The position numbers and the translations under genes were made by a program. Shown one piece after another: positions 25,739 to 33,438 of a DNA stretch of 64,000 nt. The stretch is from Nitrogeniibacter sp050293885 (lineage in GTDB: Bacteria; Pseudomonadota; Gammaproteobacteria; Burkholderiales; Rhodocyclaceae): NCBI GenBank assembly GCA_050293885.1, contig JBNKNO010000010.1:21461-85460 (forward strand), read 5' to 3'. Below the pieces are notes generated by a model, which was not told the origin of the DNA, ran no database searches, and was given only the letters and a program-made list of their open reading frames with translations. Within the stretch, counting starts at the first letter, position 1, and every line of letters starts with the position of its first letter.

Positions 25739-27847
25739 TCAGGCGTTGGCGTCGGTGGTGATTTTTCGATTCAGGAAGGCGTCGAAGGCGTCCATCGTCA
25801 TGGGTCGGGCGAAATGGAAGCCTTGGGCAAAATCGCATCCTTCCGCCCTGAGCGCGGCGCAATGCTCGGCGGTCTCCACGCCTTCGGCCACGACCTGGAT
25901 GCCCAGCTTGTGTGCCATGGCGATCACCGCCTCCACGATGGCACGGTCGCTTGCATTGGAGAGCATGTCCTGCACGAAGGAGCGGTCGATCTTGAGGGTG
26001 TCGATGGCGAATTTCTTCAGATAGGCCATGGCCGAATAGCCGGTACCAAAGTCATCGAGACTGATCTGCACACCGGCACTTCGGAAGGCATCGAGCTTGC
26101 GTATCACCTCGGGGCTGGCATCGAGCAGCAGGCCCTCGGTGATTTCGATGGCGACGTAGTCGGGCGGAATCGACGCGGTGTCCAGATGGGCCAACCAGGT
26201 TTCGTTGCTGTTGCCGGTCAGGATCTGGCGTGGTGACTTGTTCACGCTCACCTGAATGATCGGGCTTCCGGGCGGGCGAGCGGCATTCCAGCGCATGGCG
26301 TCGTGGGTCGCCTGTCGGAATACCCAATCGCCGATGTCGCCAATGAGGCTGATCTCCTCCGCGATGGGGATGAACCGGTCGGGGGCAATGGTGCCCAGGC
26401 GCGGGTGGTGCCAGCGCAGCAAGGCTTCGGCCTTGACGACCGTCATGCTGTCGAGTTCGAGAATGGGTTGGTAGAGCAGCTCGAACTGGTTGCCGGCCAA
26501 GGCTTCGCGCAGATCGCTCGCGAGTTCGCGGCGGGCACTGGCCGCCGCCTGGTGCGCGGGGATGAACTGGCAGAAGCTGTTGCGCCCCTTGGCCTTGGCG
26601 ACATACATGCCCTGGTCGGCAAAGGACATCAGCGTCGCCACCGAATTGCCGTCGTCGGGGTAGAGGGCGATGCCCACGCTGGCGGTGACGTAGGCGGCCT
26701 GCCCTTCAAGCACAAAGGCTTCCGACAGGACATCGATGATGTGCTGTGCAACCCGGCTCGCGGCGGCCGCGTCGCCCACGTGCGATAGCGCAACGATGAA
26801 CTCATCGCCGCTGAGCCGTGCGACCGTGTCCGATTCACGCAGGCAAGTCTGGATGCGCTGTCCCGCTTCGATCAGCAGCAGGTCGCCAACGCGGTGCCCC
26901 AAGGTGTCGTTGACTTCCTTGAAGCGGTCGAGATCGATGAACAGCAGCGCCAGGCGGCTGCCGCTACGTTTGGCGTGTTTGAATGCTTCGCACACCCGGT
27001 CTTCGAACAAGCGTCGATTGGGCAGGCCGGTGAGGGAATCGTAATAGGCGTCCCGCCGAATCTGTGCCTCCATGTGCTTGCGTTCGGTGATATCCAGAAT
27101 CACGCCCAGCAGCCCGCCCAGACGACCGTCCGCACGATCGAAGGTCGCCTTGTAGAAGATCACGTCGCGATGGGCGCCATCGGCCGACTTGACCTGGGCT
27201 TCATAGACCTGGGTGCCGGGATTGTCGAACAGGGACTGGTCGGCCGCGTGATAGCGCGCGGCCAACTCGGGGGGTGAAATTTCGAATACCGATCGGCCAA
27301 CAATGGCTTCACGCTTCTGCCCGAGGAAGTCTTCAAAGGCCTTGTTGCAGCCCAGGTAGCGCCCCTGTGCGTCCTTGTAGAACACCGGATTGGGGATCGT
27401 TTCGAGCAAACCGCCGATGAACTGCAACTTGTCGGCCAGTTCCCGTTCGGCCATCTGGCGCTTGGACACATCGGTGAGGATGCCGATGATCGCCGCTTCG
27501 CCCTGAAAGCTTGTCGTTACGCCGAAGACTTCGGCGTCGAAGGTGCTGCCATCCTTGCGCAGGCCGCGGAAGCCGTAGAAGCTGGCCTTGGCGCCGCCGC
27601 CGATGCGCTTGTCGATCTCGGCCTGCGCCAGCGGCCGGTTTTCGGCGTTGGTCAGATCCAGGGGGCCGAGTTGGCCGCAGACCTCGGCCTGTGTGTAGCC
27701 GAACAGCCGCGCGAGGGTCTCATTGACGAACACGAAGCGATCGTTCTGGATGACGTAGACGCCGACCAGGGCATTGTCGAGAAGGCCGAGCAGGAGTGTG
27801 TCGGCCTCCTTCAGGAGCGTTGCCAGCAATGTGTCAGTCGCACTCAT
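25739..27847 (-). CDS. PAS-PAS-GGDEF-EAL cyclic-di-GMP protein (cytoplasmic)
   Basis: A 702-residue soluble protein without membrane helices: PAS (about 15-130), a second PAS with PAC-like end (about 140-255), GGDEF (about 265-430) and EAL (about 445-695). The GGDEF site reads RLSGDEF, i.e. SGDEF, a variant still found in active cyclases, with an RESD inhibitory site upstream. The EAL side keeps EALLRW and DDFGTGYS and looks capable of hydrolysis. The ATG at 27847 is chosen because the open frame continues upstream only through fliR antisense-frame sequence. It lies directly downstream of fliR, which suggests a link with motility control. Confidence 0.92.
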   Translation of the reverse strand: MSATDTLLATLLKEADTLLLGLLDNALVGVYVIQNDRFVFVNETLARLFGYTQAEVCGQLGPLDLTNAENRPLAQAEIDKRIGGGAKASFYGFRGLRKDGSTFDAEVFGVTTSFQGEAAIIGILTDVSKRQMAERELADKLQFIGGLLETIPNPVFYKDAQGRYLGCNKAFEDFLGQKREAIVGRSVFEISPPELAARYHAADQSLFDNPGTQVYEAQVKSADGAHRDVIFYKATFDRADGRLGGLLGVILDITERKHMEAQIRRDAYYDSLTGLPNRRLFEDRVCEAFKHAKRSGSRLALLFIDLDRFKEVNDTLGHRVGDLLLIEAGQRIQTCLRESDTVARLSGDEFIVALSHVGDAAAASRVAQHIIDVLSEAFVLEGQAAYVTASVGIALYPDDGNSVATLMSFADQGMYVAKAKGRNSFCQFIPAHQAAASARRELASDLREALAGNQFELLYQPILELDSMTVVKAEALLRWHHPRLGTIAPDRFIPIAEEISLIGDIGDWVFRQATHDAMRWNAARPPGSPIIQVSVNKSPRQILTGNSNETWLAHLDTASIPPDYVAIEITEGLLLDASPEVIRKLDAFRSAGVQISLDDFGTGYSAMAYLKKFAIDTLKIDRSFVQDMLSNASDRAIVEAVIAMAHKLGIQVVAEGVETAEHCAALRAEGCDFAQGFHFARPMTMDAFDAFLNRKITTDANA

Positions 27848-27984
27848 GGGGGAGTGCCTTTCGAAGGCTGCAACACAAATCCGATGTCCAAGGGGGGGAT
27901 ACCTGTGTATCGGCTGCCGGCATCGGTTCTTGACCGTCAATCGCCCGCAGGCGATCGCGCTGCCGCGGTACGCGATGGCCGCGT

Positions 27985-28854
27985 TCAGGCCAGGGCCTGG
28001 ATCATGCTCGTGATGGCGTCGAAGCCGCGATCGTAGAAGGAGCGCATGACCGGGCCGAAGGCATCGAGCGACAGCAACAGCATGACGAATCCCGCCGTCA
28101 TGGTGATCGGGAAGCCCACCGCGAACAGGTTGATTTGCGGTGCCGCACGGGTGAGCACGCCCATGGCAATGTTGGTGATGAGCAAGGCCGTGATGAGCGG
28201 CAGCGCGAGCAGCAGGCCGGCGGCGAACATCAACGCCCCCGCACCCGCCACCTTGCTCCAGCCCAGTGCCATGGCGGGGGTTTCCCGAATCGGCAGCCAT
28301 TCGAAGCTGTGCACCATCACCTGGATCATCATCAGATGGCCGCCGATGGCCAGAAANNNNNNNNGGGTTTCCCGAATCGGCAGCCATTCGAAGCTGTGCA
28401 CCATCACCTGGATCATCATCAGATGGCCGCCGATGGCCAGAAAGATGAGGGAGGCGAGCAAGCTGAGAAATTCCGACAGCACGTTGGTCTGCCCCCCCGC
28501 CTGGGGGTCGAAGAAGGTGGCAAACGACAAGCCCATCTGCAATCCGATGAGTTCGCCCGCGGTGTCGACGGCGGCAAACACCAGCCGCATGATGAAACCG
28601 ATGGCCACGCCGATGAGAATCTGCTGGACGAAGACGGCAACGCCGAGCCCCGAGCCGGGGTCGATCGGCGGTGCCGGTGGTAGCGTCGGAATGATCGCCA
28701 TGGCGGCGGCCAGCCCGAGGCCGATACGGATGCGGATGGGGACGGCGCCGTTGGAGAACAGCGGCGCAGACGACACCAGCCCGAGCACCCGTGCCAGCGG
28801 CAGCATGAGGCCGGCGATCCAGGCGTTGAGTTCGGCGCTGGTGACTTCGAACAT
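27985..28854 (-). CDS. fliR: Flagellar export protein FliR (contains an assembly gap with duplicated flank)
   Basis: A membrane component of the flagellar type III export gate with FliP and FliQ. As written it has 289 residues, but eight undefined bases at 28357-28364 are flanked by two identical 79-nt copies (28278-28356, 28365-28443). Removing one copy plus the gap (87 nt, 29 codons) keeps the frame and gives 260 residues, the normal FliR length, with FLAIGGHLMMIQVM present once. So the true gene is almost certainly intact. Family marks are the N-terminal VTSAELNAWI and the FDPQAGGQTNVLSEF segment. It starts 9 nt after fliQ. Confidence 0.93.
   Translation of the reverse strand: MFEVTSAELNAWIAGLMLPLARVLGLVSSAPLFSNGAVPIRIRIGLGLAAAMAIIPTLPPAPPIDPGSGLGVAVFVQQILIGVAIGFIMRLVFAAVDTAGELIGLQMGLSFATFFDPQAGGQTNVLSEFLSLLASLIFLAIGGHLMMIQVMVHSFEWLPIRETXXXFLAIGGHLMMIQVMVHSFEWLPIRETPAMALGWSKVAGAGALMFAAGLLLALPLITALLITNIAMGVLTRAAPQINLFAVGFPITMTAGFVMLLLSLDAFGPVMRSFYDRGFDAITSMIQALA
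28278..28443. repeat. Assembly artefact: 79-nt direct duplication around an 8-N gap
   Basis: Bases 28278-28356 and 28365-28443 are identical and separated only by eight N. This is what remains when overlapping contig ends are joined by a placeholder gap instead of being merged. The real sequence is most likely a single copy. Confidence 0.93.
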
Positions 28855-28863
28855 CGGGCGGTG

Positions 28864-29133
28864 CTAGCCGATGAGCGTCGGAATGGCGGTGTACATGCGC
28901 CGGATGAAGTCCGTGAGCATGGTGATCATCCACGGCCCGGCAACAATCAGCGTGACGAAGATGGCGACCACCTTGGGCACGAAGGAGAGCGTCATCTCGT
29001 TGATTTGCGTGGCCGCCTGAAAGATGCTCACCAGCAGACCGGTGATCAGCGCCGCGCCGAATAGCGGTGCGGCGACCATGAGGGTGACTTCGACGGCCTG
29101 GCGGCCGATGTCGATGACGGTAGTGGGGGTCAT
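28864..29133 (-). CDS. fliQ: Flagellar export protein FliQ
   Basis: An 89-residue membrane protein with two hydrophobic helices, the standard FliQ size, part of the export gate. Recognisable patches are the N-terminal TPTTVIDIGRQAVEVTL, LVSIFQAATQINEMTL and FVPKVVAIF. It lies 10 nt after fliP and 9 nt before fliR, so it belongs to the fliOPQR operon. Confidence 0.96.
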   Translation of the reverse strand: MTPTTVIDIGRQAVEVTLMVAAPLFGAALITGLLVSIFQAATQINEMTLSFVPKVVAIFVTLIVAGPWMITMLTDFIRRMYTAIPTLIG

Positions 29134-29143
29134 GATGAATTCC

Positions 29144-29896
29144 TCACACGACGAAACTCTGCACCAGCGAACCGATGAGCAGCGTCCAGCCGTCCACCAG
29201 CACGAAGAGCATGATCTTGAATGGCAGCGAAACGATCACCGGCGACATCATCATCATGCCCATCGACATGAGCACCGAGGCCACGACCATGTCGATGATC
29301 AGAAACGGGATGAACACGATGAAGCCGATCTGGAACGCGGTTTTCAGCTCCGAAGTCACGAAGGCCGGCACGATTACCTTCATGGGCAGATCGTCGGCCT
29401 TGTCGACCGCCTCGACATTCGCCATTTCCGCGAACAGCGCCAGATCCGGCTCGCGGATCTGCTTGAGCATGAAAGCCTTCATGGGCGCCGCGGCGCGGGT
29501 GGTCGCCTGCTCGAAGCTGATGGTGTCGTTGGTCAGTGGCAGATAGGCGGTGTTGTAGACCTGCTCCAGCGCCGGCGACATGATGAAGAAACTCAGGAAC
29601 AGCGCCATGCCGACGAGGATCTGGTTCGGCGGCGAGGTTTGCGTGCCGAGTGCGTGGCGCAGCAGCGAGAACACGATGATCAGCCGCGTGAAGCTGGTCA
29701 TCATCAACAACACCGCGGGCAGGAAGGTGAGCGAGGTGAGCAGTACCAGCGTCTGTACGCTGAGGCTGTAGGTGGTGCCGCCGTCGGCCGCCGGGGTGCC
29801 GGTAATGGCGGGCACCGCCTGGGCGAGGGCCAGTTGCGGGATCAGGAGTGCCGTGAGCGGCAGGGCAGTGCGGAGTGCGCGACGCAGATCAGGCAT
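29144..29896 (-). CDS. fliP: Flagellar export protein FliP
   Basis: A 250-residue export-gate protein with a cleavable signal peptide (about 1-26) and four further membrane helices. Family patches include LLTSLTFLPAVLLMMTSFTR, FLSFFIMSP and FQIGFIVFIPFLIIDMVV. The start overlaps the end of fliO by 8 nt, indicating translational coupling. Confidence 0.97.
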   Translation of the reverse strand: MPDLRRALRTALPLTALLIPQLALAQAVPAITGTPAADGGTTYSLSVQTLVLLTSLTFLPAVLLMMTSFTRLIIVFSLLRHALGTQTSPPNQILVGMALFLSFFIMSPALEQVYNTAYLPLTNDTISFEQATTRAAAPMKAFMLKQIREPDLALFAEMANVEAVDKADDLPMKVIVPAFVTSELKTAFQIGFIVFIPFLIIDMVVASVLMSMGMMMMSPVIVSLPFKIMLFVLVDGWTLLIGSLVQSFVV

Positions 29897-30341
29897 CCTT
29901 GCGCATCTCCATCATCTGCTTGAGTCGCCCGGCGAAGCCGCCGGCGTCGGGCGTGGGTGGCGGGTTGTCGAGGCTGGCCGCCAGTTGTGCGGCGTCGAGC
30001 GTGTGCAAGGTATTGACCTGGGCGGAAGTGACCCCCAACACCAGCACGGTGTCGGCGACCTCGACCAGCACCACCCGCTCACGCGGGCCGACCGGCGCCG
30101 CGCCCAGCACTTTCAACCCCCGAGCGCTGCCGCGCGGTGCGCCGAGGCGCTTGAGCAGCCACAGACAGACGAACAGCACGACCACCACGATGGCCAGGCC
30201 GAACAGCATCTGGCCGAGCGAGCCGACCAGATCGGTACCACCGGAGACGGTCGAGGGCGGGAGCGCGCTCTTCGCGGCGCTATCCGCCGCACGGGCGACG
30301 GTGGGTGCGATCGACAGCAGGATCAGGAGGGGGCGCAGCAT
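29889..30341 (-). CDS. fliO: Flagellar biosynthesis protein FliO
   Basis: A 150-residue bitopic membrane protein that helps assemble the FliP ring. It has a signal-like N-terminus, a membrane helix (about 46-66, FGLAIVVVVLFVCLWLLK) and a small cytoplasmic domain. It is the first gene of the fliOPQR operon; in most relatives it follows fliN directly, but here fliN lies 11 kb away. Confidence 0.9.
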   Translation of the reverse strand: MLRPLLILLSIAPTVARAADSAAKSALPPSTVSGGTDLVGSLGQMLFGLAIVVVVLFVCLWLLKRLGAPRGSARGLKVLGAAPVGPRERVVLVEVADTVLVLGVTSAQVNTLHTLDAAQLAASLDNPPPTPDAGGFAGRLKQMMEMRKDA

Positions 30342-30413
30342 CGGGTGCCTCGAGGCAGTTCTGTACGTGCTCGCAGCGTAGCCCGAGGGCGGTCAAATCG
30401 AGGGAGGGATAAG

Positions 30414-30430
30414 GCGGCAAAAATTGCCGC
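30414..30430. promoter_or_regulatory. 17-nt palindrome upstream of fliO, also found at fliF/fleS
   Basis: GCGGCAA-AAA-TTGCCGC, a perfect 7-bp inverted repeat, lies 73 nt before fliO. The same 17-mer with one changed base occurs at 50606-50622 between fliF and fleS. It could be an operator for a flagellar regulator. Confidence 0.5.
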
Positions 30431-30444
30431 TATTCAGGCAGTGG

Positions 30445-30472
30445 CCTGGCGCGACGGGGGTGCCGCGCCAGG
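30445..30472 (-). terminator. GC-rich hairpin downstream of doxX
   Basis: A perfect 9-bp stem CCTGGCGCG / CGCGCCAGG with a 10-nt loop starts 15 nt after the doxX stop. There is no T-tract, so it may protect the RNA end or terminate with Rho. Confidence 0.45.
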
Positions 30473-30487
30473 GGGATGCAACGTGGA

Positions 30488-30949
30488 TCAGCCGGCTTTG
30501 CGACCGAGCAGTGCGTCGAGCGACAGCCGGCCCGGGCCGAAGGCGACGAGGACGAGCAGCAGTGCGCCCCAGTAGAAATGGTCGTTGATGGCCGCCGGGC
30601 ATTCGAACTCGAACAGCGCCGGATAGCTGATCACCGCCATCGCATTGACCGCGAACAGGCCGAGTGCGGCCGGGCGCGAAAACAGCCCGATGAACAGCAG
30701 CGCGGGGAACACCAGCTCACCGAAGGTGCCGGCCGCGGCCGCCAGTTCGGGCGGCAGCACGGGCACCGAATACTCGTCGGTGAACAGAAAGACGGTGGTC
30801 TCCCAGTCCTGAATCTTGGTCAGGCCGGCCTTGAAGAACTGCCAGCCGACATACAGCCGGAGGGCAAGCGACAGCAAGCTGCCCCCCCATTCGGTGAGTT
30901 TGGCGTCGCAGCAGGTGCTCATGCGGTGAAGTCGTAAAAAGGCGTTCAT
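30488..30949 (-). CDS. DoxX family membrane protein of the copper-peptide operon
   Basis: A 153-residue protein with four hydrophobic helices and the DoxX patterns LALRLYVGWQFFKAGLTKI near residue 27 and GLFSRPAALGLF. DoxX-like proteins are the usual last gene of DUF2282/DUF692/DUF2063 operons (gigD in Caulobacter, as I recall). A redox or quinone-linked role in peptide maturation is proposed but not proven. GGAG precedes the ATG at 30949. It lies 18 nt after the DUF2063 gene and is probably co-transcribed. Confidence 0.88.
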   Translation of the reverse strand: MNAFLRLHRMSTCCDAKLTEWGGSLLSLALRLYVGWQFFKAGLTKIQDWETTVFLFTDEYSVPVLPPELAAAAGTFGELVFPALLFIGLFSRPAALGLFAVNAMAVISYPALFEFECPAAINDHFYWGALLLVLVAFGPGRLSLDALLGRKAG

Positions 30950-30967
30950 GGGGACAGGCTCCGGTTG

Positions 30968-31735
30968 TTATTGGTGTTCAGCGAGAATGAGCAGCCCCGC
31001 CTGCAGCCAGTGCGGCAGGGCGTGCGCGGGGTCGAAATCGGGCTCGGTCGCCGCCGCGGCGTCGAGCGCGGCGCCAAAGGTTTCGCCGGCCGCGATGGCG
31101 CACAGCGCAGCATGTTCGCCCGGTGTCAGCGTGCGTAGTTGCGCACGCCAGTCGGGTCGGCAAGCGACCATCCAGCACTCGCGGCGCAACTCGGTCGGCC
31201 ACGGCGGGCCATCGGGCTGATGCGCTTGCCACAAGTCCGCAACAGCCCAGTGCGAATGCAGCGTGGTGGTGGCCGGATGCAGCGCGAGGCGGAGTGCGTC
31301 GATGGCGTCCATGTCCATGGCCGCGAGCGTTTGCGCCGTCAGCGCGGGCGTGTCCGCTGCCTGATGTGCGCGGTGCAGCGCCCATTCGAGTCGGGCCATG
31401 TCGGGCAGATAGGGGAAGTCGGCCACGGGCGCAAAGGTGTCGAGAAAGTCGGGCAGATGCTGGCCAAAGCGGTTCAGATCGCCCTCTTGCAAGGGGATCG
31501 CGCGTCCGTATTCGCGCGCCAGCGCACGGAAAAACTCGTCACCCACCATCTGACGGATGACTGGGTAAGCGTTGCGCAGTGCGTTTTCCCAGTTGGCCGT
31601 GAGGTTGCCCCGGTAGAGCGCGAAGCGCCGCTCGAGCAGTGCCGCGTCGCCGCGAAACAGGGCCGTCGGGTTGTCGCCACCCGCAAGCAGCCCTTCGGCG
31701 AAGCGCGCCTGGATGGCGGCCAGATCGTTAGACAT
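30968..31735 (-). CDS. bufC: DUF2063 protein, BufC/HvfC-type RiPP maturation partner
   Basis: A 255-residue soluble protein. The N-terminal DUF2063 domain (about 5-95) contains QARFAEGLL, the RFALYRGNL segment and NAYPVIRQMVGDEFF; the C-terminal half resembles the second HvfC domain. In copper-peptide and related operons it works with the DUF692 enzyme, probably to present the precursor peptide. The ATG at 31735 overlaps the end of bufB by 8 nt. The frame extends 20 codons further upstream but that part lies inside bufB. Assignment rests on domain and operon. Confidence 0.9.
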   Translation of the reverse strand: MSNDLAAIQARFAEGLLAGGDNPTALFRGDAALLERRFALYRGNLTANWENALRNAYPVIRQMVGDEFFRALAREYGRAIPLQEGDLNRFGQHLPDFLDTFAPVADFPYLPDMARLEWALHRAHQAADTPALTAQTLAAMDMDAIDALRLALHPATTTLHSHWAVADLWQAHQPDGPPWPTELRRECWMVACRPDWRAQLRTLTPGEHAALCAIAAGETFGAALDAAAATEPDFDPAHALPHWLQAGLLILAEHQ

Positions 31736-32576
31736 GCGAGAGTGCCTCATGGGGCAGCTGCGCGCGTACCGCGCGCGCACGCTCGGCCTCGGCAACCAGC
31801 ACCGCCAATTCGGGAATGTCGGTGTCCCACTCGATCAGCGTTGGCACCGCGCCGAAACGCGCCAGGCAAGTGCGGTACAAGTCCCACACGACCTCGGCCA
31901 CCGGGGCGCCGTGGTGGTCGATCACCGCATCGTCGGTCACCAGGTGGCCGGCCAGATGGATTTCGCTGACCACGGTAGTGTCGATGGCGGCCATTGCAGC
32001 GCCGGCGTCCTCGCCGTGATTGCATTCGTTGACATACAGGTTGTTCACATCGAGCAGCACGCCGCAGCCGGTGCGTCGTGCCACTTCGTCGAGAAACTCG
32101 GCCTCGGCCATGGCGTCGGCGGCAAAGCGTAGTGAGGTGGACACGTTCTCCAGCGAGATGCGGCCGAGGACGTCCTGCGCCTGATCGACGCGCGCGCACA
32201 CCAGCGTCAGCGCCTCGCGGGTGAGTGGTAATGGCAGCAGATCGTTCAGGTGCCGGCCCGGCACGGCGGCCCAGCACAGGTGTTCGGAGATCAGCGCCGG
32301 TTCGACACGCTCGGCCAGCGCGCGTATCTGCTGCACATGCGCGGCGAAGTGTTCGTCGCTGGCCGAGCCGATGCCCAGCCCCACGCCGTGCAGGCTGATC
32401 GGATAGTCCGGCCGCAGTTGTTCGAGCACGTGCAGATCCCAGCCGCCGGCACCGAAGTAGTTTTCGCTGTGCACTTCTATCCAGTCGACCGCCGGACGCT
32501 GGTCCAGAAAGTCGCGGTAGTGGCAGGCACGCAGGCCGACGCCGACACCGTGGATGGGTTTGGGATGGGCTGACAT
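31728..32576 (-). CDS. bufB: DUF692 multinuclear non-heme iron enzyme (BufB/HvfB-type)
   Basis: A 282-residue TIM-barrel enzyme of the MNIO family (DUF692), which uses iron clusters and oxygen to modify Cys residues of RiPP precursors. Likely metal-ligand patches are HSENYF near residue 36, SEHLCW, the SLENVST strand, LLDVNNLYVN, EIHLAGH and IEWD. It lies directly downstream of the four-Cys peptide gene bufA and overlaps bufC, so the peptide is its probable substrate. By analogy with bufferins the product would carry copper-binding thiooxazole groups; that chemistry is inferred. Confidence 0.93.
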   Translation of the reverse strand: MSAHPKPIHGVGVGLRACHYRDFLDQRPAVDWIEVHSENYFGAGGWDLHVLEQLRPDYPISLHGVGLGIGSASDEHFAAHVQQIRALAERVEPALISEHLCWAAVPGRHLNDLLPLPLTREALTLVCARVDQAQDVLGRISLENVSTSLRFAADAMAEAEFLDEVARRTGCGVLLDVNNLYVNECNHGEDAGAAMAAIDTTVVSEIHLAGHLVTDDAVIDHHGAPVAEVVWDLYRTCLARFGAVPTLIEWDTDIPELAVLVAEAERARAVRAQLPHEALSHV

Positions 32577-32599
32577 GTGGGTTTCCGAATACGTCGGCC

Positions 32600-32627
32600 G
32601 GGGCGCCGCCGTTGCCGGCCGCGCCCC
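32600..32627 (-). terminator. Possible attenuator between bufA and bufB
   Basis: A GC stem GGGGCGC / GCGCCCC with a 14-nt loop lies between the precursor peptide and enzyme genes. Without a T-run it may be a partial stop or RNA stabiliser that favours peptide over enzyme expression. Confidence 0.4.
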
Positions 32628-32636
32628 CGAGCCGGC

Positions 32637-32900
32637 TTACTTCTTGCCGCCGGCCTTGAGGCTGCCGCCCATGTCGGTGCAGGTACCCTTGGCGACGTAT
32701 TTCCACTCGCGCGGATCGTTGTCGGTCTTGGCTTGACCGGCGCACGAATGGGTGCCCGACGTGCTGGCGCAATCGTTGGCGCCGGCCTTGGCGATGCCGT
32801 AGCACTTTTCCTTCGATGCATCGGCGGCATGGACAACGTTGGCGCTGGCGGCGGCGACGCCGGCAATGGCGGCGGCGATGAGGAATTGACGCTTGTTCAT
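32637..32900 (-). CDS. bufA: Bufferin-type precursor peptide (DUF2282, four Cys)
   Basis: An 87-residue secreted peptide precursor. A signal peptide (about 1-25, ending VVHA) precedes a core with four Cys: KCYGIAKAG, ANDCAS, THSCAGQAK and KGTCTDMGG. This is the DUF2282 pattern of bufferins (GigA in Caulobacter), small periplasmic RiPPs that bind copper after modification of Cys by the DUF692 enzyme. The ATG at 32900 has AGGAG 7 nt upstream; an in-frame ATG at 32999 has none close by. bufB, bufC and doxX follow. An ECF-type two-box promoter lies about 115 nt upstream. Confidence 0.92.
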   Translation of the reverse strand: MNKRQFLIAAAIAGVAAASANVVHAADASKEKCYGIAKAGANDCASTSGTHSCAGQAKTDNDPREWKYVAKGTCTDMGGSLKAGGKK

Positions 32901-33013
32901 GGTGTTTCTCCTGAAACGTTGAGGTGGTTCATCAATTGAGGGGCGAGGGGTGCTTGTGAGGGAAAACGGTCCCGGTTGTCGGGGGGCGCCGTATTCCATT
33001 CGCCTGTTCGATG

Positions 33014-33046
33014 AGACCTCCTTGAGCGTTCAGGTCTTACAGTCCG
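33014..33046 (-). promoter_or_regulatory. Putative ECF-sigma promoter of the bufABC operon
   Basis: On the minus strand: CGGACTGTAAG (33046-33036), 18 nt, then GTCTCAT beginning with GTCT at 33017-33014. The same two boxes with identical spacing occur upstream of msrP (59962-59930). The predicted start would leave a leader of about 105 nt before bufA. Confidence 0.6.
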
Positions 33047-33063
33047 GTCACAAAAAACGTTTG

Positions 33064-33357
33064 TTAGTCGTTGCGACCGTGTTCCGACAAGGCCGCCACC
33101 AGGGCGCACTCGCAGACCTTGAATCCGATCCACAGCAACAGGCTCAGATAACCCATGCCGATCAGTTCGAGCAACTGTACGCCGGCACCATCCGCGATCA
33201 CCATCACGCCGTGCTCGACGAACAAGGCCAGATTGGCCTGCAACACGCGGAACAGGCTGAAGGATGCGACCCCGAAGCCCATGAAAAACACGCCTGCGAG
33301 AACGAAGATGCCCCACCAGCGGGGCCGCCACATGCCTGATAACGGAAGTTTTTTCAC
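33064..33357 (-). CDS. Small membrane protein upstream of the copper-peptide operon
   Basis: A 97-residue protein with two hydrophobic helices (about 14-36, WWGIFVLAGVFFMGFGVAS, and about 62-88, LLELIGMGYLSLLLWIGFK) and a single CECAL cysteine pair near the C-terminus. I do not recognise the family. The start is GTG at 33357 with GGAGGG 7 nt upstream. It ends 18 nt before the putative ECF promoter of bufA, so it is probably transcribed separately, though a link with the operon is possible. Confidence 0.65.
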   Translation of the reverse strand: MKKLPLSGMWRPRWWGIFVLAGVFFMGFGVASFSLFRVLQANLALFVEHGVMVIADGAGVQLLELIGMGYLSLLLWIGFKVCECALVAALSEHGRND

Positions 33358-33364
33358 CGTGCGT

Positions 33365-33370
33365 CCCTCC
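33365..33370 (-). promoter_or_regulatory. Ribosome-binding site selecting a GTG start
   Basis: GGAGGG lies 7 nt before the GTG at 33357 and chooses it over an in-frame ATG at 33393. Confidence 0.65.
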
Positions 33371-33438
33371 AGCTTGCGTGTGCGCCAATGCAATGCACGC
33401 TGCCAGCCAACCGGTGGCGCACGACGCCGGTCAGCGTG

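Noticed and set aside
28278..28443. A genuine tandem duplication inside fliR
   Set aside because: The two copies are exactly identical and separated only by N, which points to unmerged contig ends.
32637..32999. A longer bufA starting at the ATG at 32999
   Set aside because: It would place 33 hydrophilic residues before the signal peptide, and its nearest Shine-Dalgarno is 16 nt away. The ATG at 32900 has AGGAG at 7 nt.
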